Below are positions 1 to 7,204 of a stretch of DNA of 57,549 nt, in pieces. The notes below the pieces were generated by a model. That model searched no databases and had not been told where the DNA came from. It was given only the letters and a program-made list of their open reading frames with translations. Position numbers and translations under genes: made by a program. Numbering within the stretch: position 1 is the first letter of the stretch; each line of letters begins with the position of its first letter. The stretch lies in contig DASYQE010000088.1 of NCBI GenBank assembly GCA_036005805.1, positions 1-57,549 of the forward strand, given 5' to 3'. The DNA comes from DASRAU01 sp036005805. Its GTDB lineage: Bacteria; Acidobacteriota; Polarisedimenticolia; Gp22-AA2.

Positions 1-39
1 CGCCGCGGGCGGCGGGCCCCGGGAGGGGGCGGCCGGGGG

Positions 40-114
40 TGGTAGGCGCGAGCGGATTTGAACCGCTGACTTCTACCGTGTCAAGGTAGCGCTCTCCCCC
101 TGAGCTACGCGCCT
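40..114 (-). tRNA. tRNA-Val (anticodon GAC)
   Basis: Read on the reverse strand, the sequence folds as a full cloverleaf. The acceptor stem pairs AGGCGCG with CGCGCCT, the anticodon stem pairs CTACC with GGTAG around the loop TTGACAC (anticodon GAC, reading GUC valine codons), and the T-arm is AGCGG/CCGCT around TTCAAAT. The discriminator base is A, and CCA is encoded in the chromosome at 42-40. The mature body is 114 down to 43. Confidence 0.97.
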
Positions 115-170
115 GCACCTCGTGTCCAGGAAAGCCGCGGAGGCGGCCTTCGTTGTTCTGCGAAGCGCGT

Positions 171-200
171 AGTCTAGGATCCCCGTCGCGGCCGTGTCAA
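171..200 (-). promoter_or_regulatory. Promoter for tRNA-Val
   Basis: On the reverse strand a perfect -35 TTGACA (200-195) is followed after 18 bases by TAGACT (176-171), a 4/6 match to the -10 consensus. The predicted start lies about 50 bases upstream of the tRNA 5' end. No other reverse-strand gene lies between. Confidence 0.6.
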
Positions 201-219
201 CTGTTGAAAAGAGAGCGGG

Positions 220-246
220 TTGCGGGGCCGTTCGGGCTGGTATCAT
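220..246 (+). promoter_or_regulatory. Extended -10 promoter for DAHP synthase
   Basis: TGGTATCAT at 238-246 has the TGn extension of an extended -10 element, with TTGCGG at 220-225 as a weak, closely spaced -35. Transcription would start near 253, giving a leader of about 20 bases that holds the GGAGAGG ribosome binding site. Confidence 0.45.
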
Positions 247-273
247 CCACGTTTCCGGGCGGAGAGGGGCACC

Positions 274-1284
274 GTGCTGATCGTCATGAAGGTGGACGCG
301 ACCGAGGCGCAGGTGCGCCAGGTCGAGGAGCGCATCCGCAGCCTCGGCTTCCGGCCGAACCCGATTCCCGGGTCCGAGCGCACCGCCATCGGGATCACCG
401 GCAACGCCGGTCCCATCGATCCGGCCGAATTCGAGGGCCTGCCGGGGGTCAAGGAGGCCATCCGGGTCACCCGTCCGTACAAGCTGGTGAGCCGCGAGGT
501 GAAGCCGGCCGACTCCGTGATCGACGTCGGCGGCCGCCCGATCGGCGGCCGGCACATCGCCGTCATCGCCGGCCCCTGCGCCATCGAGTCGGAGACGCAG
601 ACGCGCACCATCGCCACCGCGGTGGCGGAGGCGGGCGCCGATTTCTTCCGCGGGGGCGCCTTCAAGCCGCGCACCTCGCCGTACTCGTTCCAGGGGCTCG
701 GGCTCGAGGGACTGAAGATCCTGGCGCGCGCGCGGCAGGAGACCGGGCTGCCGATGATCACCGAGGCGGTGGACGAGGAGTCGATGGCGATGGTGGAGGA
801 CTACGCCGACGCCGCCCAGATCGGCGCGCGCAACATGCAGAACTTCTCCCTCCTGAAGCGGGCGGGACGGGCGCGGCTGCCGATCTTCCTCAAGCGCGGG
901 CTGTCGGCGACGCTCGAGGAGCTGCTGATGGCGGCCGAGTACATCGTCTCGGAGGGCAACTACCGCGTCTTCCTGTGCGAACGCGGCGTGCGCACCTTCG
1001 CCGATCACTCCCGCAACACGCTCGATCTGGCGATCATCCCGAGCGTCAAGGCGCTCAGCCACCTGCCGATCCTCGTGGACCCGAGCCACGGCACGGGGCG
1101 GCGGGACAAGGTGCGCCCGCTGTCGTGCGCGGCGATCGCCGCGGGGGCCGACGGGATCATGGTCGAGGTGCACCACGAGCCGCACAAGGCCTTGAGCGAC
1201 GGCCCGCAGGCCATCCTGCCCGCGGATTTCGCGGCGCTGGTGAAGAACGTCCGCGCCGTCGCGGCCCTGTTCGATCGCGACTGA
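274..1284 (+). CDS. aroF: 3-deoxy-7-phosphoheptulonate synthase (DAHP synthase, AroF type)
   Basis: Condenses phosphoenolpyruvate and erythrose 4-phosphate, the first step of the shikimate pathway, in the cytoplasm. From the GTG at 274 the product is 336 aa. Residues 1-70 form the ferredoxin-like N-terminal domain of type I-beta enzymes (it begins MLIVMKVDATE). The TIM-barrel follows, with AGPCAIES (99-106), RGGAFKPRTSPYSFQG (126-141) and the late DPSHGTGRRD motif. The in-frame ATG at 220 was rejected because GTG 274 has GGAGAGG at the right distance and matches the family N-terminus. It is monocistronic, with its own extended -10 promoter. The family assignment is firm; the exact aro symbol is conventional. 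Confidence 0.95.
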   Translation: MLIVMKVDATEAQVRQVEERIRSLGFRPNPIPGSERTAIGITGNAGPIDPAEFEGLPGVKEAIRVTRPYKLVSREVKPADSVIDVGGRPIGGRHIAVIAGPCAIESETQTRTIATAVAEAGADFFRGGAFKPRTSPYSFQGLGLEGLKILARARQETGLPMITEAVDEESMAMVEDYADAAQIGARNMQNFSLLKRAGRARLPIFLKRGLSATLEELLMAAEYIVSEGNYRVFLCERGVRTFADHSRNTLDLAIIPSVKALSHLPILVDPSHGTGRRDKVRPLSCAAIAAGADGIMVEVHHEPHKALSDGPQAILPADFAALVKNVRAVAALFDRD

Positions 1285-1306
1285 GGAACATCGCCGTCCT
1301 ACGGTT

Positions 1307-1335
1307 CCGTGACGCGGGTGACCGAATCGTCACGG
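1307..1335. repeat. Inverted repeat downstream of DAHP synthase
   Basis: CCGTGAC (1307-1313) and GTCACGG (1329-1335) form a 7-base inverted repeat. A nested pair GTGAC (1318-1322)/GTCAC (1329-1333) gives an alternative hairpin. No T-tract follows, so it could be a weak terminator or an operator for the next gene. Confidence 0.3.
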
Positions 1336-1437
1336 CCTTCCGATTCAGCCCTCTCCTTTGCGCCTGAATTCGCGGGCCTTACTGGTACGCAGGTTGCTCG
1401 ACCGGAGCCGGGCACTGCGTGGCCCGGAGGGCAGGGG

Positions 1438-2178
1438 ATGGCACGCACGAACGAGATTTTCCTGATCGACGGCGACGCGGTCATGAAGCGCACCGGCTCG
1501 CGTGCGGGAGTTCCCGCGGGGTCGACGGTGCTCGATGAACCGCGTCCGGCCGCGGCGAACGGAAAAAGCTCGGCGCGTCCGGCGGCGGCGGCGACCCTGT
1601 CGATGTGGATGTGGGGAACCGGTCAGATTCTCAACGGCGACCGTGATCTGGCGGTGCTCCTGATGCTGTGGCAGGTTCAGATCGCCGCGCTGCACTATCT
1701 CGTCTGCATGACCTGGGGGAGCCTGCGGCGCCTGGCGCACCTGTTCTTCGTCAGCGAGTGGGAGATGCTCCTGGCGTGCGCCGCGCTCGACTTCTGGTTC
1801 ATCTTCCTTTGGCTGTTCAACGTGTCGCAGGCGTACCGCAGCGCCGAGCGCCAGCGGGGCACGTTCACAGGGCTGAGGCGGTGGTGGCTGTCGGGGACGG
1901 CGTCACTGATGGTGCCGGGCTGGGGGCAGATCCTGAACGGGCAGCGATGGAAGGGGCTGTTCTTCCTGTTCGCCTTCCTGACGCAGGGCTGGCTGCTGGC
2001 GTTCTACTTCATGACGCCGCTCTACCGGGTCGTCTCCGACCTCGATCCGAACCAGACCCTGCTGCGGGCGGTGATTCAGGGGGGACAGATCACACTTGGA
2101 GCCACAGCCCTGCTGTGGCTCCTGAGTGTCTACGACGCGGTCCTGGTGGCCCGCCTCACCAGAACCCGCGTTCGGTAG
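1438..2178 (+). CDS. Membrane protein with two GQILNG motifs
   Basis: Predicted inner-membrane protein of 246 aa with about five hydrophobic segments. Two similar stretches, WMWGTGQILNGDRDL and LMVPGWGQILNGQRWKG, suggest an internal duplication. Each resembles the PGxGQxYNG signature of small TM2/DUF5683-like membrane proteins, whose function is unknown. The start ATG 1438 is preceded by a GGAG-rich stretch. An upstream in-frame ATG at 1309 would add 43 low-complexity residues without family character. The first 50 residues are polar, then the hydrophobic segments begin. It faces the next reverse-strand gene across a strong hairpin. I cannot assign a biochemical role. Confidence 0.75.
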   Translation: MARTNEIFLIDGDAVMKRTGSRAGVPAGSTVLDEPRPAAANGKSSARPAAAATLSMWMWGTGQILNGDRDLAVLLMLWQVQIAALHYLVCMTWGSLRRLAHLFFVSEWEMLLACAALDFWFIFLWLFNVSQAYRSAERQRGTFTGLRRWWLSGTASLMVPGWGQILNGQRWKGLFFLFAFLTQGWLLAFYFMTPLYRVVSDLDPNQTLLRAVIQGGQITLGATALLWLLSVYDAVLVARLTRTRVR

Positions 2179-2183
2179 TCTTC

Positions 2184-2234
2184 GAAGGACTCCTGCGGGC
2201 GCGACCCGGCCGATCGCGCCCGGCTCGGTCCTTC
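2184..2234. terminator. Bidirectional hairpin terminator
   Basis: A long nested inverted repeat lies between two convergent genes. The outer stem is GAAGGAC (2184-2190)/GTCCTTC (2228-2234) and the inner stem is CGGGCGCGA (2196-2204)/TCGCGCCCG (2214-2222), with a 5x5 internal loop and a 9-base apical loop. T-tracts are short on both sides. Its position, directly between the two stop codons, supports a shared terminator. Confidence 0.6.
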
Positions 2235-2699
2235 TTACCTCTGGCTGTACGCGCCCTGCTCCGCCCGACCCTGCACAACCGTGTAGAGCTCTTCGTACGG
2301 GTTGCGCACGGTGTCCTTCGGGCCGCGAGTGTAATCACTCGCGAAACGCAGCCCGAACGGCTGAGTGACGGTGCTGACGGGTGGTGCGGGAATCGAGTCG
2401 GCCGCGCCAGTCGAGACCGCCGCCGCCCCACCAGGCTTCACGAAACTGCCTGTCTTCGCCGACTGGATTTCCTTGGCGAAGCAGATCGGACAGGGCGTGT
2501 AACCGGCCTCGAGCGCACCGTCGATCGACTTTTCCACGCCGCGGCCGCGGATGTCATCCGAGCCGACCTTGTGGAACACGACGCCGGGCTTCGTGACCAG
2601 CACACGATCCCCCTGGCTCTCTCCCGCAACGACCGGGATGAGCGCCACGACCCCCAGCGCCACGGCCAATGCCATGCCGCTCCGGATCGGACTTTTCAT
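2235..2699 (-). CDS. Secreted small protein with a single CPxC motif
   Basis: 154 aa with an N-terminal signal peptide (residues 1 to about 26, MKSPIRSGMALAVAL...). The segment VLVTKPGVVFHKVGSDDI...GYTPCPICFAKEI looks like the Ada-type/thermonuclease-associated metal-binding module, which normally reads YH..GC...GY.PC..C. Here the first cysteine is replaced by serine, so only the CPIC pair remains. A strong AGGAGG lies 9 bases before the ATG. The longer frame upstream of 2699 is not coding. The C-terminal third (FASDYTRGPKDTVRNPYEELYTVV) is unassigned. Likely periplasmic; function unknown. Confidence 0.75.
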   Translation of the reverse strand: MKSPIRSGMALAVALGVVALIPVVAGESQGDRVLVTKPGVVFHKVGSDDIRGRGVEKSIDGALEAGYTPCPICFAKEIQSAKTGSFVKPGGAAAVSTGAADSIPAPPVSTVTQPFGLRFASDYTRGPKDTVRNPYEELYTVVQGRAEQGAYSQR

Positions 2700-2735
2700 G
2701 AGAAGACCTCCTTTCCCAGTGTGACCACCTGCGCC

Positions 2736-2764
2736 TAGATAGCACCACGACCGATCCCTGTCAA
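2736..2764 (-). promoter_or_regulatory. Sigma-70 promoter for the secreted CPxC protein
   Basis: Reverse strand: perfect TTGACA (2764-2759), a 17-base spacer, then TATCTA (2741-2736). The start would fall near 2729, about 30 bases before the ATG. Confidence 0.65.
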
Positions 2765-2795
2765 CAACGGACCCGGCCCGGACGTGGTTGGTGCT

Positions 2796-2845
2796 GCGTG
2801 CGCACCGAATCCCGCGTGCGCACGCAATCGCTTCGGTACTATATT
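2796..2845 (+). promoter_or_regulatory. Promoter with paired GTGCGCAC palindromes (EPS operon)
   Basis: Two copies of GCGTGCGCAC lie at 2796-2805 and 2814-2823, 18 bases apart; the second extends to a 12-base perfect palindrome (2814-2825). A TATATT -10 follows at 2840-2845, so the second palindrome covers the -35 position. This is the layout of an activator site replacing a poor -35. It sits upstream of the polysaccharide export gene, with about 65 bases of leader. Confidence 0.45.
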
Positions 2846-2916
2846 CCCGCCGCCGGTTCGGGACGAAACCGACGGCGCAACCGCCGCGACCGAGGCGGCA
2901 GAGGACACGTGCAGAG

Positions 2917-3588
2917 ATGACGAAACGGGGATTCGGTCCGGCGGCTGTGGTGCGGGTGGGCATCCTTTCGGTCCTGGCGGTCCTGGGCGGCCTCATCTCC
3001 CCGGTTCCGGCGGCCGATCCGTCGCCGCAGCCCCCCGCCGCCGAGACGAAGCCGGCGCCGGACGCCCGGCCCCCGGTCGAGGCGAAAGCGACGCCTCCCG
3101 AGGACACGGAGTACCGGATCGGCGTCGAGGACATCCTCGCCATCTCCGTCTGGCGCGACCCCGACCTGACCCGGGAAGTGCCGGTCCGCCCGGACGGGCG
3201 CATCTCGCTGCCGCTGCTCCAGGACATCGATGCGGCCGGCAAGACCCCGAAGGAGCTGGCGCTGGACATCCAGCGTCGGCTCAAGGAGTTCCTGAGCAAC
3301 CCGTCCGTCACCGTCATCGTGCGCGAGGTGAACAGCCTGAAGGCCTACTACCTCGGGGAGGTTCTGAAGCCGGGGCCGATCCTGCTGCGCTCGCAGGTGC
3401 GGCTCCTCCAGGGGATCGCCCTGGCCGGCGGCCTCACCCCGTACGGCGGGCGCGGCAGCATCGTCCTGTACCGCAAGACCGCCACGGGGGAGAAAGTCAT
3501 CGAGCTCTCCTACCGCGAAATCGTCGGTGGCCGGAAACCCGAAGACAACCTGATGCTGGAACCGGGTGACACCGTCGTCGTCCGCTGA
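2917..3588 (+). CDS. Polysaccharide export protein (Wza/EpsE-like, Poly_export + SLBB)
   Basis: 223 aa periplasmic/outer-membrane component of capsule or EPS export. A signal peptide occupies residues 1 to about 30, without a lipobox cysteine. It is followed by a proline-rich linker, the Poly_export domain (YRIGVEDILAISVWRDPDL onward; VRPDGRISLPLLQDI) and one SLBB domain (AYYLGEVLKPGPILL, GIALAGGLTPYGG). The start was set at ATG 2917 because the signal peptide follows at once; the upstream frame is arginine-rich and unlike the family. It is the first gene of the forward EPS run. Its 3' end overlaps the next gene by 23 bases. Confidence 0.9.
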   Translation: MTKRGFGPAAVVRVGILSVLAVLGGLISPVPAADPSPQPPAAETKPAPDARPPVEAKATPPEDTEYRIGVEDILAISVWRDPDLTREVPVRPDGRISLPLLQDIDAAGKTPKELALDIQRRLKEFLSNPSVTVIVREVNSLKAYYLGEVLKPGPILLRSQVRLLQGIALAGGLTPYGGRGSIVLYRKTATGEKVIELSYREIVGGRKPEDNLMLEPGDTVVVR

Positions 3589-4900
3589 CGCCGGGTCCCG
3601 GAGGATCCCCCGCCGGCCGGCGTCACGGCGCGGCCGGAAGGGCATCCCGATCGCGGCCCTGGGTCTCCTGCTCGCCGCGACGACCGGAACCGCCCCGCTC
3701 GCCGCGGAGGGGGACTTCGTCTGGAATACCGAGCTGCGCGAAATCTACTCCCAGAACGTGGAGCGTGTCGGCGGCGCTGACGGCGAGGACGACATCATCA
3801 GCAGCCTGACGGCCACCGCCGAGATGCGCTTCCGCACCCCCCGATCCGAGAGCGCGTTCGGCTACACGCCCGAGTTGCTGAAGTACGCGCAGTTCACCGA
3901 GTTCGACCACCTCGATCACCACGAATCCGCGCGCTGGCTGGTGCGGCCGGGTGAGCGGTCGGAGTTCCAGATCCGCCAGGGCTTCTCGCTCAGCAGCCGG
4001 CAGGTCGGATTCGCCGATCTCGCCGGGGCGGGAGGCGGGCCGGGTCAGCCGGTCACCACGCGCACGGAGAGGACCGTCTGGGATTTCGAGCCGCACTGGA
4101 CCGTTCATCCGAGCCAGCTGCACACCTTCCAGCTCGGGGCGCTGGTCCGATCCGAATCCTACGGGGGCGACACGCCGGTCTCGGGTGGCGGCGGATTCAT
4201 CGACTCGGAACAGGTCGGCCTCCAGGCGCAGTACGACCTCCCGCTGGGGCGCTCGCAGACGCTCGGCGGAAGGATCAAGGGGGATCGCTACCGTTTCAGC
4301 CAGGACGACACGGCCATCGAAAGCGGCGCCTATGACCAGTTCTTCAACCTGGGGGTGAGCTGGAGCCTACGCCATCCCGGAACCTTCGATCTGGCCGGCT
4401 CGGCCGGCGCCTACCGCGCCAGCGGACAGGGCGTGGACAACGTCCTGAAGCCGACCGCCGACCTCGCCGGAACATGGCAGTGGATCCGCAAGGCGCTGCG
4501 CCTCGCCTACATCCTCGGGTACAGCAGCGGGGGCGGGCTGACGACGAGCGAGCAGAGCCAGTCGGTGGCGTTGAATTACAACGTGTCGTCGGCCCAGGGC
4601 TGGCTCTTCGGAACCTCCGCCAGCACCCTGCGCCGCCGGCCCCTGAACGAAGCGCTGCTGCAGAACGGAACCGTGACGGTGACCCAGGGCGGCGACACGC
4701 TCTACGGCTACCACGCCGACGTGTCCTTCGGCCGGCAATGGCGCACCGGCATCGCCCTGTCCGCGTCCGCCGGCTACCTGCACCAGCAGGAATCCGCCGG
4801 CGGGGGCGAAGTCAATGACCTGCACTTCATGGAAGGCTCCGTGGGGGTGCGCTACACACCCCCCGCCCCGCCCCCGCGCCCGGCTCGTCCGACCACCTGA
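3566..4900 (+). CDS. Outer-membrane beta-barrel protein of the EPS locus
   Basis: 444 aa, beginning at GTG 3566 inside the previous gene. An arginine-rich N-terminus precedes a signal sequence (IPIAALGLLLAATTGTAPLAA, about residues 27-47). The rest alternates polar and aromatic residues, as in transmembrane beta-strands, and ends in a strand-like VGVRYTPP plus a proline tail. It resembles the putative beta-barrel porin proteins that sit next to the export protein in exosortase-A-type EPS loci. Probable role: outer-membrane passage of polysaccharide, by context. No TPR or secretin signature. The stop is followed by a GC-rich hairpin. Confidence 0.72.
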   Translation: MTPSSSADAGSRRIPRRPASRRGRKGIPIAALGLLLAATTGTAPLAAEGDFVWNTELREIYSQNVERVGGADGEDDIISSLTATAEMRFRTPRSESAFGYTPELLKYAQFTEFDHLDHHESARWLVRPGERSEFQIRQGFSLSSRQVGFADLAGAGGGPGQPVTTRTERTVWDFEPHWTVHPSQLHTFQLGALVRSESYGGDTPVSGGGGFIDSEQVGLQAQYDLPLGRSQTLGGRIKGDRYRFSQDDTAIESGAYDQFFNLGVSWSLRHPGTFDLAGSAGAYRASGQGVDNVLKPTADLAGTWQWIRKALRLAYILGYSSGGGLTTSEQSQSVALNYNVSSAQGWLFGTSASTLRRRPLNEALLQNGTVTVTQGGDTLYGYHADVSFGRQWRTGIALSASAGYLHQQESAGGGEVNDLHFMEGSVGVRYTPPAPPPRPARPTT

Positions 4901-4907
4901 GCGGCCC

Positions 4908-4926
4908 GACCGGGCGGCTCCCGGTC
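4908..4926 (+). terminator. Hairpin after the beta-barrel gene
   Basis: GACCGGG (4908-4914) and CCCGGTC (4920-4926) form a perfect 7-base stem with a 5-base loop, starting 8 bases after the stop codon. There is no T-tract, so it may be a weak terminator or a 3' RNA stabiliser. Confidence 0.4.
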
Positions 4927-4991
4927 TCCGAACGGCCACGGTCGGTAATAGCCGAATCAGAAAACCGAAATATCACTTACAAGTTTGGCGG

Positions 4992-5019
4992 TTGTCAGAA
5001 TGGCATTTCGTCATATATT
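4992..5019 (+). promoter_or_regulatory. Sigma-70 promoter for the PGT fusion operon
   Basis: TTGTCA (4992-4997), a 16-base spacer and TATATT (5014-5019), each a 5/6 match. They lie inside an unusually AT-rich patch (about 4943-5020) in an otherwise GC-rich region. The leader to ATG 5147 would be about 120 bases. Confidence 0.6.
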
Positions 5020-5146
5020 ACGGCCACTTCTCACCCCAGTAATGGCGGGTGCAGGGGCGCGGACCGGATGGCCGCTGGCCGCCGGGACCGTTGGTTCCTG
5101 CGTGGGGGCCCGCGCGGTCTGGGTGAGAAGCGGGGGTTGGGCACAG

Positions 5147-6877
5147 ATGGACGCGTTGATCCTGGCCGCCGGCCATGGAACGGATCTCAATCCGCTCACG
5201 GCCCGGCGACCGAAGCATCTTCTTCCCATCGTCAATCGTCCGGGTCTCGCCTACATGATCGAGGCGCTGCGGGATTCCGGATTCCGGCGCGTCGCGATCA
5301 CCGTCAACGGCGACGAACAGCACTACCGTCGCCTGCTCGGCGACGGCTCGGGTCTCGGCGTCGCGCTGTCGTACCTGAAGGAGCCGGCCCCGCTCGGCAC
5401 GGCCGGCTGTCTGCGGGCGGCGCTCGAGTCCGAGCCCAACGACCCGCTGCTGGTGATCAACGCCAATCTCCTCATGGGCGTGGACCTGCGCCAGATGATG
5501 CGCGCGCACCGTGAGGCCGGAGCGGCCGCGACGGTCGGCGTCGTGCCGGTGCACGGCGCCTCCAACCCGCGCCCGCAGCGCGAGCGGCTGCACCTCGGGC
5601 AGGACGGCGGACTGCGCGGGCTCGAGGTGGACTACGAACGAGGCCCCGCCGAAACCGCCTACCGCATGGCCGGGATCTACCTGTTCGACCGGGCGAGCCT
5701 GAACCAGATCCCGGCGAACGTGTACTACGACCTGAAGGAGCAGTTCCTGCCGAAGCTCCTCGCGGGCGGCCGGCTGGTGCACACGCACCCGCTTTCGGGC
5801 TACCTGCGCGAGCTGAACAGCGCCGAGGACTACCTGCTGGCGCACTTCGATCTCTGCAACGGCCGCACCGGCTCGTCGCGCATCGGCGAGGAGCTGGCGG
5901 ACGGCATGTGGGTGCAGGGCGTCGTCGATCTGCCTCCGGACGTCATCGTCGTCGGCCCGGTCGTGCTCGGGCCCGGCGTCGTCGTCGGCTCGGGAGCGCG
6001 GCTCGTCGGGCCGCTCGTCATCGGGCGGGGCTCCGAGATCGGCGAAGGGGCCCACCTGCGCGAGACGGTCATCGGCGAAGAGGTCTCGGTCGGGGCGCGG
6101 GCGCGCGTCGAGCGCTCCATCCTCGCGGACGGCCTGCGCGTCGGCGAAGGGGCGGTGCTGAAGGACAGCCTCGCCACCTCGCAGCCGCTGTCGGTCGGCG
6201 ACCTGAACCTGGTCGAGCGCGACCTGAAGATCGTCGTCGCCTCGCTCCCGTTCGAGCGCTATCTCGGCGTCGGCGTGCGCCGCCGGAGCTACTCGGCGGT
6301 GAAGCGCGCCTTCGACATCGTCTTCGCCTCGCTGGCGATGGTCGCCGCGCTGCCGATCATGCTGGTGGTGGCGATCGCCACGGCGTGGGATTCGGGCTTC
6401 CCGATCCTGTTCAGGCAGAGGCGGTGCGGCCTGGACGGACGTCCTTTCACGATGCTCAAGTTCCGATCGATGCGTCCCGACGCCGAGCATCTGCGCCAGG
6501 GTCTGCGCGAGCGCAACGAAGTGGACGGACCGGTGTTCAAGATTTCCAACGACCCGCGCTTCACGCGCGTCGGCCGGTTCCTCCGGCGCTACAGCCTCGA
6601 CGAGCTGCCGCAGCTCTGGAACGTGCTGCGCGGCGACATGAGCGTGGTCGGTCCGCGCCCGCTGCAGGACGCCGAGATGCGCGTCTGCCCGTCGTGGCGC
6701 GAGGCGCGCCTGAGGGTCAAGCCGGGCCTGACGGGCCTGTGGCAGGTGTCGTCGCGTGAGAAGGGTCGCTTCCAGGACTGGATCCAGCACGACCTGCGCT
6801 ACGTGCGGACCCAGTCGTTCTTCCTCGATCTGAAGATCGTCGTGCGGACCATCCTCGCCCTCGCCAAGGGCCTCTAG
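5147..6877 (+). CDS. Nucleotidyltransferase-like / beta-helix / phosphoglycosyl transferase fusion
   Basis: 576 aa in three parts. Residues 1-235 resemble sugar-1-phosphate nucleotidyltransferases (LILAAGHGT, PKHLLPIVNRP). Residues 255-350 are hexapeptide-like left-handed beta-helix repeats. Residues 381-576 are a membrane phosphoglycosyl transferase (Bacterial_sugar_transferase, WcaJ/PglC type) with KRAFD, one hydrophobic segment (391-412), KFRSM (438-442), the catalytic Asp-Glu D485-E486 in DELPQLWNVLRGD and KPGLTGLWQVSSR. The last domain should move a sugar phosphate from a nucleotide sugar to undecaprenyl phosphate and start repeat-unit synthesis. In the first domain, GxGTR reads GHGTD (D13) and the metal-binding NGD reads NAN (N107), so it is probably inactive. 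ATG 5147 matches the family start; the longer upstream frame is leader. Confidence 0.93.
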   Translation: MDALILAAGHGTDLNPLTARRPKHLLPIVNRPGLAYMIEALRDSGFRRVAITVNGDEQHYRRLLGDGSGLGVALSYLKEPAPLGTAGCLRAALESEPNDPLLVINANLLMGVDLRQMMRAHREAGAAATVGVVPVHGASNPRPQRERLHLGQDGGLRGLEVDYERGPAETAYRMAGIYLFDRASLNQIPANVYYDLKEQFLPKLLAGGRLVHTHPLSGYLRELNSAEDYLLAHFDLCNGRTGSSRIGEELADGMWVQGVVDLPPDVIVVGPVVLGPGVVVGSGARLVGPLVIGRGSEIGEGAHLRETVIGEEVSVGARARVERSILADGLRVGEGAVLKDSLATSQPLSVGDLNLVERDLKIVVASLPFERYLGVGVRRRSYSAVKRAFDIVFASLAMVAALPIMLVVAIATAWDSGFPILFRQRRCGLDGRPFTMLKFRSMRPDAEHLRQGLRERNEVDGPVFKISNDPRFTRVGRFLRRYSLDELPQLWNVLRGDMSVVGPRPLQDAEMRVCPSWREARLRVKPGLTGLWQVSSREKGRFQDWIQHDLRYVRTQSFFLDLKIVVRTILALAKGL

Positions 6878-6878
6878 G

Positions 6879-6887
6879 TTTTTTTTT
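6879..6887 (+). other. T9 tract between PGT fusion and HTH gene
   Basis: Nine consecutive T's directly follow the TAG stop of the PGT fusion. The upstream GCCCTCGCCAAGGGC can form a 4-base stem, so this could be a weak intrinsic terminator or attenuator within the EPS operon. Confidence 0.4.
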
Positions 6888-6892
6888 CGCCC

Positions 6893-7204
6893 ATGAGCCG
6901 GACAAGACGAACCGCGGCGGTGCACCCTGGAGCAGTCGCGGGCCAAAACGGCACAGGGAGAACCAAAGCGTCCCCCTCCGGTCCGGAACGGCCGGGCGCG
7001 CCGGCGGAGGCTGGGAGCGACGAGCGGATCCTGACCAGCCGGGAGGCGCGCGCCTTCCTGCGCATCGGCCGGACCAAGCTCCACGAGCTGACGCGGCGGC
7101 AGGTGATCCCCGCGTACCGCATCGGCGAAGGGCGGACGTCGTCGCTGCGCTACCTGCGCAGCGATCTGCTCGGCTGGCTGGTGCGCCAGAGGGTGTTCCG
7201 ATGA
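6893..7204 (+). CDS. Small HTH DNA-binding protein (excisionase/MerR-like)
   Basis: 103 aa. Residues 1-43 are low-complexity and basic. Residues 44-103 match the helix_turn_helix_17/excisionase-family fold: ILTSREARAFLRIGRTKLHELTRR..IPAYRIG then LRYLRSDLLGWLV. These proteins usually bind DNA as small winged helices in mobile elements or as local regulators; no integrase is nearby, so a regulatory role in the EPS locus is the likelier inference. The start is uncertain: no good ribosome binding site precedes ATG 6893, and the conserved part begins 43 residues in. The stop overlaps the next gene's start as ATGA. Confidence 0.8.
   Translation: MSRTRRTAAVHPGAVAGQNGTGRTKASPSGPERPGAPAEAGSDERILTSREARAFLRIGRTKLHELTRRQVIPAYRIGEGRTSSLRYLRSDLLGWLVRQRVFR

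Noticed and set aside
1309..1437. N-terminal extension of the GQILNG membrane protein
   Set aside because: No ribosome binding site, and the added residues are atypical; the region holds an inverted repeat and is better read as intergenic.
5018..7084. 688-codon reverse open frame over the PGT fusion
   Set aside because: Low-complexity product in antisense to a gene with unmistakable catalytic motifs.
6893..7204. Remnant of an integrated element, from the excisionase-like HTH
   Set aside because: No integrase, attachment-site repeats, tRNA or compositional break accompanies it, and it is coupled to a glycosyltransferase gene.
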